In this document: positions 1 to 5,785 of the stretch, piece by piece
How the letters are laid out: every line of letters starts with the position of its first letter
How positions within the stretch are numbered: the first letter of the stretch is position 1
DNA from: Candidatus Omnitrophota bacterium
Lineage (GTDB): Bacteria > Omnitrophota > Koll11 > VGKN01
Assembly: GCA_016867055.1 (NCBI GenBank)
Contig: VGKN01000101.1
Span: 1-6,221 of the forward strand
DNA length: 6,221 nt
Direction: 5' to 3'
The notes under the pieces: model-generated
What the model saw: only the letters and a program-made list of their open reading frames with translations
Told to the model about the DNA's origin: nothing
Database searches by the model: none
Program-made: the position numbers and the translations under genes

Positions 1-122
1 AGACCAACTGGTATAGTCCATACTGAATCATTCGCTCTATAAATTATGCTATTATAAAACACAATAAAAATAATCCAGAAAATACATACCCCAATTAAAA
101 TATCCCTGCATCTTAACTTCAT
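1..122 (-). CDS. N-terminal part of an unidentified membrane-anchored protein (runs off left edge)
   Basis: Seen: an ATG at 122-120 on the minus strand opens a frame with no stop to the window edge, giving 40 residues. They start MKLRCRD. A hydrophobic stretch at about residues 8-23 (ILIGVCIFW...) follows, which would be a signal anchor or first transmembrane helix. The sequence then turns polar and ends near NDSVWTIPVG. A short AGGA lies just before the ATG as a weak ribosome-binding site. The gene diverges from the helicase. Inference: a positive N-terminus followed by a hydrophobic helix suggests a membrane protein with its remainder outside the cytoplasm or in further helices. The DSVWTIPVG segment after the first helix is faintly reminiscent of multi-pass glycosyltransferase-like proteins, but that is only an impression. 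No function is assigned. The open frame and plausible start make a real gene likely, but 40 codons could be chance. Confidence 0.5.
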   Translation of the reverse strand, partial: MKLRCRDILIGVCIFWIIFIVFYNSIIYRANDSVWTIPVG

Positions 123-315
123 ATTTCCTATTAAATTAATCTTTAAATTTCAATTAAAAGTGATAAAAATATCAAAAGAGATGTAAGTATTATTCTGCAA
201 GCAGATTCTTTAATCTTGTATTTTTCATTTCTCTTTTTGGTTTATTTTAGCATTTAATCTATAATTTTAAACAAAAATTTAGTTAATTCAACCTAAATAT
301 CATATAATACTATCT
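123..315. other. AT-rich divergent intergenic region
   Basis: This 193-base spacer lies between two divergent genes, has no credible ORF and is very A+T-rich, so it should carry promoters for both sides. Visible small structures are a 14-bp palindrome TGATA-AAAA-TATCA at 161-174 and a short inverted repeat TCTGC-AA-GCAGA at 194-205. The first has the TGAT-N6-ATCA shape of a CRP/FNR-superfamily half-site pair, but in such AT-rich DNA this may be chance. No convincing promoter is seen for the leftward gene. Confidence 0.5.
303..308 (+). promoter_or_regulatory. Candidate -10 box for the helicase gene (leaderless arrangement)
   Basis: A perfect TATAAT at 303-308 ends 7 bases before the helicase ATG at 316, so transcription would start at or within a base or two of the start codon. 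There is no Shine-Dalgarno-like purine tract between them. The -35 region (about 280-285, TAGTTA) is weak. The spacing is the classic signature of a leaderless mRNA, but TATAAT occurs by chance in AT-rich DNA. Confidence 0.45.
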
Positions 316-2244
316 ATGGAATACGACAGGTTTCAACAAGAGGCAATTGATTATATCAATCAGGGCTTTTCCGTTATTGTCTCTGCTCCCACAGGTGCAG
401 GGAAAACCGCAATAGCCGAGCATATCATTGAGCAATCCATCAACAAGAATGAGGGGGTTATATATACTGCTCCCTTAAAAGCCCTTTCCAACCAGAAATT
501 CAGGGATTTTAAAAACCAGTTTGCTGACAAGGTGGGCATTCTTACAGGAGATGTCTCGATAAACTCCAGTGCAAATGTACTCATAATGACCACCGAGATA
601 CTGCGTAACAAAATCCTTCAGGAGCCGGATAGCCTTAAAGCATATTCCTGGGTGATATTTGACGAGGTACATTACATAGATAACTATGAGCGCGGCACTG
701 TATGGGAAGAGTCTCTCATATTCTTGCCAAAACACCTCAAGATTCTCTGCCTTTCAGCAACTATACCTAATATCAAGGAATTCAGTCTCTGGCTGGAAAA
801 GGTCCACAATACCGAGTTAAAAATAGTGATAGAAAATTCCAGGCCTGTTCCCTTACATTTTTATTTTCAGTGCCAGAATGAGATAGTGGATGACCTAAAG
901 AAATTAAAAAGGCTATTTATCCCCTTAGTCTATTTTCGGCATAAGGGAAGATACAGACATATTGACATAAACCCAAAGCCTAACAGGCTAAATACGCTAA
1001 TAAATTTCATACGCTCAAGGCAGGGCTTTCCCTTGATATATTTCGTATTCGGAAGGCGCCGCTCCGAAGAACTTGCTAACGAACTCTTAAGTTATAATTT
1101 TCTCTCCAAAGATGAAGAAAATAGGATACTTTCTCTTTTTGAAAACCTGTGTGAGCGCTTTGACCTGAAGAATGAAAAAAGCGCATCTATGTTATATCCT
1201 TTAATAAAAAGGGGTATTGCCTATCACCACGCAGGAATGCTTCCTACCCTAAAGGAGGTTATTGAGAGATTATTTACAAGCAAGCTATTAAAGGTGATAT
1301 TCACTACAGAGACATTTGCTCTTGGGATTAATATGCCTGCGCGCTCGGTTGCGTTTGACGATTTGAGAAAATACTACGGATATGCAGTCTGTGCGCTTAA
1401 GACCCGTGATTTCTACCAGATGGCAGGACGTGCCGGAAGGCGTGGGATGGATAAAGAGGGCTTTGTCTATCTGCGCGTTAACCAGAAAAGGATAACCCAG
1501 GAAGAAACGAAGCGCATAATCTACGGCCAGCCTGAAAAGATTTACAGCCAGTTAAATAACTCCTATGCCACAATTCTGAATCTCTATGAAAAATATAAAG
1601 AGGACTTATATGAAATATACCCTTCTTCACTACATTACTTCCAATCCAAAACCTCTGTTCAAAAACAGGCACTTGAGCTGTTAAGAGCGAAAATAAACCT
1701 ATTAAAAGAACTTGGATATATATCTAATGGGCTAATTACCCCTAAGGGCGCCTTTGCAGGTGCGGTTTACGGCTACGAACTAATACTCTCTGAATTATAC
1801 GGAAATGGTTTTCTGGAGCATCTCGATAAATTTGGATTAGGGGTTCTGATGAGCGCTATTGTTTTTGAGCCGAGAAAAAACCAGACGATTTTAAGCCTCT
1901 CAAAGAATGCTAAATTTCTAAAGGCTAAATGCGATGAACTGATAGATAAAATCCATAAAAGAGAATTAAAATACAGAATATACCCTTTAAGCAAAAAACC
2001 CTTTTTTCATCTATCCTTAGCAGTAGAGGCGTGGCTAAAAGGAATGGGTTTTCAGAAGGTAGCCTCTCAAACAGACACAGACGAGGGTGAGATTGTCCGC
2101 TATTTCCGCATGGCGGTTCAACTACTCAGGGAGGTAGTTAGCGCACCTGTAGTTTCAGGGGTGCTAAAATCCAGAGTATACGAAACAATCGCTCTTATCA
2201 ACCGCGATATAATAGATGCGGAAAAGCAACTAAGGGAAGGGTAG
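316..2244 (+). CDS. Ski2-like superfamily 2 DExH-box helicase
   Basis: An ATP-dependent nucleic-acid helicase of the Ski2/Mtr4/Hel308 group, 642 aa and cytoplasmic. Motifs visible in order: a Q-like N-terminus FQQEAI (6-11), Walker A APTGAGKT (24-31), motif Ia APLKALSNQK (51-60), TGD (76-78), TTEILR (91-96), Walker B DEVH (115-118), ERGTVWEE (124-131), SATIPN (146-151), HHAGMLP (303-309), TTETFALGINMPAR (329-342) and motif VI QMAGRAGRRGMD (367-378). About 260 helical residues follow, corresponding to the winged-helix/ratchet part. The DEVH box, ERG.VWEE and SATIPN resemble Ski2/Mtr4 more than RecQ or the DEAD-box proteins. At 642 aa it is much shorter than eukaryotic Ski2/Mtr4 (about 1000 aa or more), with no room for their arch insertion. 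The ATG is chosen because it gives the usual short lead into the Q-motif. Whether the substrate is RNA or DNA cannot be told. It stands alone on the plus strand. Confidence 0.93.
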   Translation: MEYDRFQQEAIDYINQGFSVIVSAPTGAGKTAIAEHIIEQSINKNEGVIYTAPLKALSNQKFRDFKNQFADKVGILTGDVSINSSANVLIMTTEILRNKILQEPDSLKAYSWVIFDEVHYIDNYERGTVWEESLIFLPKHLKILCLSATIPNIKEFSLWLEKVHNTELKIVIENSRPVPLHFYFQCQNEIVDDLKKLKRLFIPLVYFRHKGRYRHIDINPKPNRLNTLINFIRSRQGFPLIYFVFGRRRSEELANELLSYNFLSKDEENRILSLFENLCERFDLKNEKSASMLYPLIKRGIAYHHAGMLPTLKEVIERLFTSKLLKVIFTTETFALGINMPARSVAFDDLRKYYGYAVCALKTRDFYQMAGRAGRRGMDKEGFVYLRVNQKRITQEETKRIIYGQPEKIYSQLNNSYATILNLYEKYKEDLYEIYPSSLHYFQSKTSVQKQALELLRAKINLLKELGYISNGLITPKGAFAGAVYGYELILSELYGNGFLEHLDKFGLGVLMSAIVFEPRKNQTILSLSKNAKFLKAKCDELIDKIHKRELKYRIYPLSKKPFFHLSLAVEAWLKGMGFQKVASQTDTDEGEIVRYFRMAVQLLREVVSAPVVSGVLKSRVYETIALINRDIIDAEKQLREG

Positions 2245-2257
2245 ACACACCAAAATT

Positions 2258-2318
2258 CAGGTTGAGGTTAAGGTTTAGGTTAAGTAAATCTCAGCCTCAA
2301 CCTTAGCCTTAACCTTTT
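2258..2318. terminator. Inverted array of AGGTTN hexamers between convergent genes; candidate bidirectional terminator
   Basis: Four tandem hexamers AGGTTG, AGGTTA, AGGTTT and AGGTTA fill 2259-2282. After a spacer of about 10 bases, the opposite-strand version AGCCTC, AACCTT, AGCCTT and AACCTT fills 2293-2316. The two arrays pair imperfectly (about 16 of 19 positions in one register, some mismatches allowing G-U), so the transcript can fold into a long hairpin. On the plus strand the hairpin is followed by TTTTCT. It lies between the helicase stop (2244) and the DUF4139 stop (2328), where a shared terminator would be expected. The simple-repeat origin is unusual for a terminator, and the role is inferred from place and fold. 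Confidence 0.55.
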
Positions 2319-2327
2319 CTTCCGCAA

Positions 2328-3980
2328 TCATAGTCCAATATACCCAATATCCCTTGGATATTCCACCTGAAAACGAAGGATTATCTCCTTTTTCTCCTTT
2401 GGAGCAAGGTCAAATTCCCATCGCATAACACCAGTCTTATCCTTATAATTTTCCTCTTTCGGTTTTTCGCTTATCTCAAGCACCTTTACCTTAATCTGGT
2501 CATTCTGCGATATGGGTATGTTGTCAAAAAGATTAAATTTAATATTTTTGTTTTTGTAATTTTCCACGCTTAATTTATATTTGTATATAACGGTTATGGT
2601 GTTTTTCTTCATCCCCAGTACCATCTCATCCCTTTTTTCTTCCAGCTTCTCCCGCTTTACCTTCACGCCTTCGTCTATGCCAAGATAGAGATAAAATTCT
2701 TCATCCTTGCCAATTGCGCCTACACTGGATGTGCCGATATAAACATTCTCAAGAAATACCCTGACTTGACCTGCAAGTAATTGTTCCATTTCATTTTTTA
2801 CCTTAGAATTCAGATATGCATAAGGTGAGAGTTTTGGCGTTGAGGAATATTCAAATTTTGCAGGTAGGATAACAGAAAATATAGGCACCCTTTCCTCTGA
2901 ACCATCTGGCTTTAAGGTAACGGTGTTCATAACTTCATAACTCACTGAGGTAATCTTTGATTCCATCTGCGCATATTGAAGATCAGCAACCTTTGCTTCT
3001 TCCGCTGGCGCCATTGGTAAAGCTGCACCAACTACATTCTTCTCAGCCTCAAAATACCTATCCTGCCTCATAGCCCTTTTCTCATATAGTATCGGAGGCT
3101 CATATGGCTTTAAAAACCAACTCTCAAGTTCAGGCATTTTTCCTGAAACAGTAGGCTTACCTGTTGAGAGAAAAAGCCTTATATCCTTCCACTCCTCTCC
3201 GGTATTTTGCCTTATAATACCAAAACATACAAGTTCTACCCTTTCCTTTTCATAGTTTACCCTCGCATCGTATTCTGGCATCCAGGTTGCCTGTCTTACA
3301 AGATAGTCTGTATTTATCTTTAGCGAACCGGTCTTTTCAACATCCACCCTTGTGATAATAACAAGCTGTGATTTTCCTGCCCCTTCTCCCAATTGTGCAA
3401 GTTCTCTTCTTAGTTTATCCAATTTAACGTTTAAATCCCTGATTTGAACATCAATTGCTTCCTCGCTTTTAAATGTCTCCTGCCATTTCATACTTAAGAA
3501 CGCATATATACCACCTAATTCCTCTGCCTTTGGCATCTTTGTAGCAAGTTCTTTTGGTATTTGTGCGGATGAAAAATTGTTAATTGATTTTAAAAATTCT
3601 CTTGCCTGATATATCACCGATTTTTCGTTATTTAGCGACCTTGTAGTATCTTCCAGCTTCTGTATTTCATCTTTAAGTTTGCTTATTTCTTCTGAGGGCA
3701 CTTTTTCAAGAAATACCCTCTTGACCTTAGCCCCGAGTAATTTTGCCTTAGCCGTTCCTTCGGCGCTTACTGAAAGTGTTCCTTCGTCAATTCCCTCTGG
3801 AATTTTTGAAAACACTACGTCTTGTATGCCTTCCTTTAAACTGACGCTTGCCTCTCTAGTTATAAGCGCGCTGTCAGAGTATATAGTCACCCTTACCGCC
3901 TTGGAATCAACTGCTAATTCCTCTGCCAAGCCTATGTTACATATTAACAGAAAAAAAATACCCCCTAATAACTGTTTCAT
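2328..3980 (-). CDS. Secreted DUF4140/DUF4139 protein (mucoidy inhibitor MuiA-like family)
   Basis: A predicted exported protein of 550 aa with unknown biochemical role. Residues 1-19 look like a signal peptide: MKQLL, a hydrophobic core GIFFLLIC, then GLA|EE. The Cys at 14 is preceded by Ile, so it is not a good lipobox. Residues about 29-130 match the DUF4140 N-terminal domain (VTIYSDSALITREA) followed by a charged coiled-coil-like helix at about 96-131. A second charged helix lies at about 173-197. From about 205 to the end is DUF4139, with YLVRQATWMPEYDARV (226-241), QNTGEEW (258-264) and a C-terminal beta-rich part ending FQVEYP. The frame extends to a TTG at 3992, but ATG 3980 is preferred: GGAGGA sits 4 bases upstream and the signal peptide begins there. 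It follows nadC by 24 bases, so the two are probably co-transcribed. Family membership is strong, function unknown. Confidence 0.88.
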   Translation of the reverse strand: MKQLLGGIFFLLICNIGLAEELAVDSKAVRVTIYSDSALITREASVSLKEGIQDVVFSKIPEGIDEGTLSVSAEGTAKAKLLGAKVKRVFLEKVPSEEISKLKDEIQKLEDTTRSLNNEKSVIYQAREFLKSINNFSSAQIPKELATKMPKAEELGGIYAFLSMKWQETFKSEEAIDVQIRDLNVKLDKLRRELAQLGEGAGKSQLVIITRVDVEKTGSLKINTDYLVRQATWMPEYDARVNYEKERVELVCFGIIRQNTGEEWKDIRLFLSTGKPTVSGKMPELESWFLKPYEPPILYEKRAMRQDRYFEAEKNVVGAALPMAPAEEAKVADLQYAQMESKITSVSYEVMNTVTLKPDGSEERVPIFSVILPAKFEYSSTPKLSPYAYLNSKVKNEMEQLLAGQVRVFLENVYIGTSSVGAIGKDEEFYLYLGIDEGVKVKREKLEEKRDEMVLGMKKNTITVIYKYKLSVENYKNKNIKFNLFDNIPISQNDQIKVKVLEISEKPKEENYKDKTGVMRWEFDLAPKEKKEIILRFQVEYPRDIGYIGL

Positions 3981-3984
3981 AACA

Positions 3985-3990
3985 TCCTCC
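3985..3990 (-). promoter_or_regulatory. Shine-Dalgarno site fixing the DUF4139 start
   Basis: GGAGGA on the minus strand, followed by TGTT and ATG (3980-3978). It overlaps the four extra codons of the longer TTG-started reading, which argues that translation begins at 3980. It is the only strong Shine-Dalgarno in this window. Confidence 0.8.
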
Positions 3991-4004
3991 AATTAGTTAA
4001 ATTT

Positions 4005-4883
4005 TTAAATTACCTCTAAGGACATATCAATTGGCAAAGCAGAGTGAGTTATGGCGCCAACTGAAATAAAGTCTGGCTTTGTCTTTGCTATCCTTTCAAG
4101 ATTCTCTAACGTTATCCTACCAGAAACTTCTATAAGGGCTTTATAGCCCTCGGCATTCCTTAATCTAACCGCCTCTTCTATTTCTTCTGTCCTCATATTA
4201 TCAAGCATAACTATCTCAACCCCTGCTTTCAGGGCTTCCTTTAACTGATAGAGGTTTGATACCTCTATCTCTATCCTTGTATTTTTAAGCTTCTTTTTCT
4301 TTGTAAGCAAGATTATATGGGTTATGAGGTCTTTTGAGATATCCCTTGCTAATTTGGAAAAGGCAACAATATGATTATCCTTTATCAAAATACCGTCATA
4401 AAGGCCCATCCTGTGGCTTACCCCGCCACCTACCCTTACCGCATATTTTTCAAGATACCTTAAGCCTGGGGTGGTCTTTCTGGTATCCCTTAACTTGACA
4501 TCATAATTACTTAAAATCTTAACAAATTGGTTTGTATATGTGGCGATACCTGATAATCTGCTCAAAAAATTAAGCGCGAGCCGCTCTGCTTTAAGTATTG
4601 ATTTAACAGGCCCATCTATATATGCAACGACCTTGCCAACTGTCAAGGGCTCCTTATCGTGCATATTCGGTTTATAGTGCACGGTACTATCTATCAGGTC
4701 AAACACAAGCTCAGATACCTCCTGACCTGCCAGAACACCCTCCTGCTTAGAAATTATAACCGCACTTACCTTATCCTCCTTTGAAAACAAAATATCCGAT
4801 GTAATATCTCCAATACCAATATCCTCTCTCAGCGCCTGGCGTATTATAGGAACTATCTTATCCTTCTCTAATTGATTGTCCAT
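4005..4883 (-). CDS. nadC: Nicotinate-nucleotide pyrophosphorylase (carboxylating), quinolinate phosphoribosyltransferase
   Basis: Converts quinolinate and PRPP to nicotinate mononucleotide, CO2 and pyrophosphate in de novo NAD synthesis; cytoplasmic. Full length at 292 aa, within the usual 270-300. The N-terminal domain has the typical ALREDIGIGDITSD (17-30). The alpha/beta barrel carries the PRPP/quinolinate signature DTRKTTPGLR (133-142), then EKYAVRVGGGVSHRMGLYDGILIKDNH (about 145-171), the acidic EIEVSN (205-210), MLDN (226-229), SGRI (254-257) and SVGAITHS (274-281). These are the expected active-site Arg, His, Lys, Glu and Asp positions. The ATG at 4883 gives the standard N-terminus, but the 15 bases upstream lack a Shine-Dalgarno and are followed at once by the end of a transposable element. 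The DUF4139 gene lies 24 bases downstream. No nadA or nadB is in the window. Confidence 0.96.
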   Translation of the reverse strand: MDNQLEKDKIVPIIRQALREDIGIGDITSDILFSKEDKVSAVIISKQEGVLAGQEVSELVFDLIDSTVHYKPNMHDKEPLTVGKVVAYIDGPVKSILKAERLALNFLSRLSGIATYTNQFVKILSNYDVKLRDTRKTTPGLRYLEKYAVRVGGGVSHRMGLYDGILIKDNHIVAFSKLARDISKDLITHIILLTKKKKLKNTRIEIEVSNLYQLKEALKAGVEIVMLDNMRTEEIEEAVRLRNAEGYKALIEVSGRITLENLERIAKTKPDFISVGAITHSALPIDMSLEVI

Positions 4884-4898
4884 TTATTTTAGTTTAAT

Positions 4899-4922
4899 AG
4901 GGACACTTCCCATATTTCTATT
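4899..4922 (+). repeat. Left inverted repeat of the RAYT unit
   Basis: Begins agggacacttcccatattt and contains GGGA (4900-4903), loop CACT, TCCC (4908-4911). It matches the reverse complement of 5623-5646 with one mismatch, at 4918. It ends inside the transposase stop codon (4923-4921). Confidence 0.85.
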
Positions 4923-5589
4923 ATTCTTCTTTCTTTGGCCGTCCTGCCTTTTTAGGTAAAATATTAAGTCCTAGAATTTTCTCAAGTTTTTTTACAAAAC
5001 TTTCGTTCCCAAGGGGTCTACCTGTTGATGTCGCTTTCCTGATAAGCGCCTCCACCTTTTTATCATCATCCTTTAAAAATGATTGATAGGTTTCTAATTC
5101 TGACTTTTCAAACCAGCTTTTTCCTGAAAGGATATCATCATTTTTCCCTAAAATATGTGCCTTTGCGCTAGACCAGAGATATCCTTCAACGTTTTTTACA
5201 ATCCCAGCCCTAACGGGGTTCTGTTCTATATAACGAGCCACCGCCCATAAATATGGTTCTTTTTCTACTATGGTGGAAAAGAAACGGTTTTGCCAAAGTC
5301 TACCACTCCTTTTATATTTGCGGTTTATATACTGAGTATAAACGAGGTTAGTGCTTCCTATTCCTCTAGCAAGAGAGTCTTCTTTCTTAGGTACTACAAG
5401 TAAATGGACATGGTTAACCATAAGGCAGTAAGCCAAAATCTCAAACTCTTGTTTATGGCTGTACTTGCTGAGGGTTTTTAGATAGAAGACTCTATCTTTG
5501 TCTTCAAAAAAGACCGTTTCTTTATTATTACCTCGTTGAGTTATATGATGCGGGTAGTCTATTGCGCATATTCTTGCTATTCTTGGCAT
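4921..5589 (-). CDS. REP-associated tyrosine transposase (Y1/HUH family, IS200-like)
   Basis: A single-strand DNA transposase of the Y1 HUH family, 222 aa, apparently intact. Visible: the N-terminal MPRIAR...YPHHITQRGNNKETVF (1-27) typical of RAYTs; the HUH metal site in LMVNHVHLLV (56-65) with His60 and His62; GRLWQNRF (96-103); and RYIEQNPVRAG (119-129), whose Tyr120 is the expected nucleophile by spacing from the HUH. After about residue 185 the extension TSTGRPLGN.SFV..LE (187-204) is the C-terminal DNA-binding-like region common in longer RAYTs. It ends in the basic tail KKAGRPKKEE. By family it would cleave or bind flanking REP hairpins and may be domesticated rather than actively jumping. 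The ATG at 5589 gives the usual family start. No Shine-Dalgarno is present, but a promoter lies immediately upstream. Confidence 0.93.
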   Translation of the reverse strand: MPRIARICAIDYPHHITQRGNNKETVFFEDKDRVFYLKTLSKYSHKQEFEILAYCLMVNHVHLLVVPKKEDSLARGIGSTNLVYTQYINRKYKRSGRLWQNRFFSTIVEKEPYLWAVARYIEQNPVRAGIVKNVEGYLWSSAKAHILGKNDDILSGKSWFEKSELETYQSFLKDDDKKVEALIRKATSTGRPLGNESFVKKLEKILGLNILPKKAGRPKKEE

Positions 5590-5595
5590 AGAAAG

Positions 5596-5624
5596 AAATT
5601 AGCATTGAGATAACTTAATGTCAA
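5596..5624 (-). promoter_or_regulatory. Candidate promoter of the RAYT gene (leaderless)
   Basis: On the minus strand a perfect TTGACA (5624-5619) is followed after 17 bases by TAATTT (5601-5596), preceded by TG in extended -10 fashion (TGCTAATTT). The -10 ends 6 bases before the ATG at 5589, so the transcript would begin at about the start codon, which agrees with the absent Shine-Dalgarno. The -35 abuts the inner edge of the right inverted repeat, so transposase binding there could repress it; that last point is inference. Confidence 0.55.
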
Positions 5625-5646
5625 TAAAAATATGGGAAGTGTCCCT
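5623..5646 (-). repeat. Right inverted repeat of the RAYT unit
   Basis: Mirror copy of the left repeat: aaatatgggaagtgtccct at 5628-5646, with GGGA (5634-5637), loop AGTG, TCCC (5642-5645). Its outer edge runs directly into a homopyrimidine tract. Confidence 0.85.
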
Positions 5647-5681
5647 TTTTCCTTTTTCCTTTTTCCCCTTTTTCCCCTTCC
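5642..5681. repeat. Homopyrimidine tract with C2-4T5 tandem units
   Basis: Forty bases with no purine on the plus strand. Four successive units each have exactly five T: CCCTTTTT, CCTTTTT, CCTTTTT, CCCCTTTTT; then CCCCTTCC. The first unit is shared with the end of the RAYT inverted repeat. It is noncoding and has the composition of a slippage-prone or triplex-prone tract. Confidence 0.75.
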
Positions 5682-5688
5682 GATTATT

Positions 5689-5719
5689 AAAAAATCTATG
5701 CCCACCAAAATAGGATGGG
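5689..5719 (-). terminator. Candidate intrinsic terminator of the pseudouridine synthase gene
   Basis: On the minus strand CCCATCC, a TATTTT loop and GGTGGG (5719-5701) form a six-pair stem with one bulged base. A run of six T follows after a short gap (5694-5689). It lies about 65 bases downstream of the pseudouridine synthase stop. The stem is short and the T run is not immediately adjacent, so support is moderate. The rest of 5682-5785 shows no gene. Confidence 0.45.
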
Positions 5720-5785
5720 TTTATTTATTTATCCAGCGGTGCAGCGAGAACCAAACCTTAGCAAAATCCATTCTTATAATATAAG

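Larger units (their letters stand above)
4899..5646 (-). mobile_element. RAYT unit bounded by 24-bp inverted repeats (REPtron-like)
   Basis: A 748-bp unit containing one transposase gene and its promoter. It is bounded by inverted repeats at 4899-4922 and 5623-5646 that agree at 23 of 24 positions; the outer 19 bases, agggacacttcccatattt, are identical. Each end holds a GGGA-N4-TCCC mini-hairpin. No target-site duplication is visible outside the ends, as expected for HUH/Y1-type enzymes. The coding frame nearly fills the unit: the stop codon overlaps the left repeat by two bases. The arrangement matches RAYT genes flanked by oppositely oriented REP sequences. Confidence 0.8.

Noticed and set aside
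161..174. TGATA-AAAA-TATCA palindrome as a CRP/FNR-type operator
   Set aside because: The outer bases do not match TGTGA-N6-TCACA or TTGAT-N4-ATCAA well, and short palindromes are common in such AT-rich DNA. It is mentioned only in the intergenic note.
360..735. Minus-strand ORFs of 83 and 86 codons inside the helicase gene
   Set aside because: They lie antisense to strongly conserved helicase motifs and have no family-like features; they are shadows.
1478..1994. Minus-strand ORFs of 64 and 73 codons opposite the helicase C-terminal half
   Set aside because: Same reason: antisense shadows with low-complexity translations and no start signal.
2258..2318. CRISPR array or telomere
   Set aside because: The units are 6 bases with no spacers and are arranged as an inverted pair; nothing suggests cas genes or a replicon end.
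3679..3996. Plus-strand 105-codon ORF opposite the DUF4139 N-terminus
   Set aside because: It is antisense to the signal peptide and DUF4140 domain, has no ribosome-binding site, and is best explained as a shadow.
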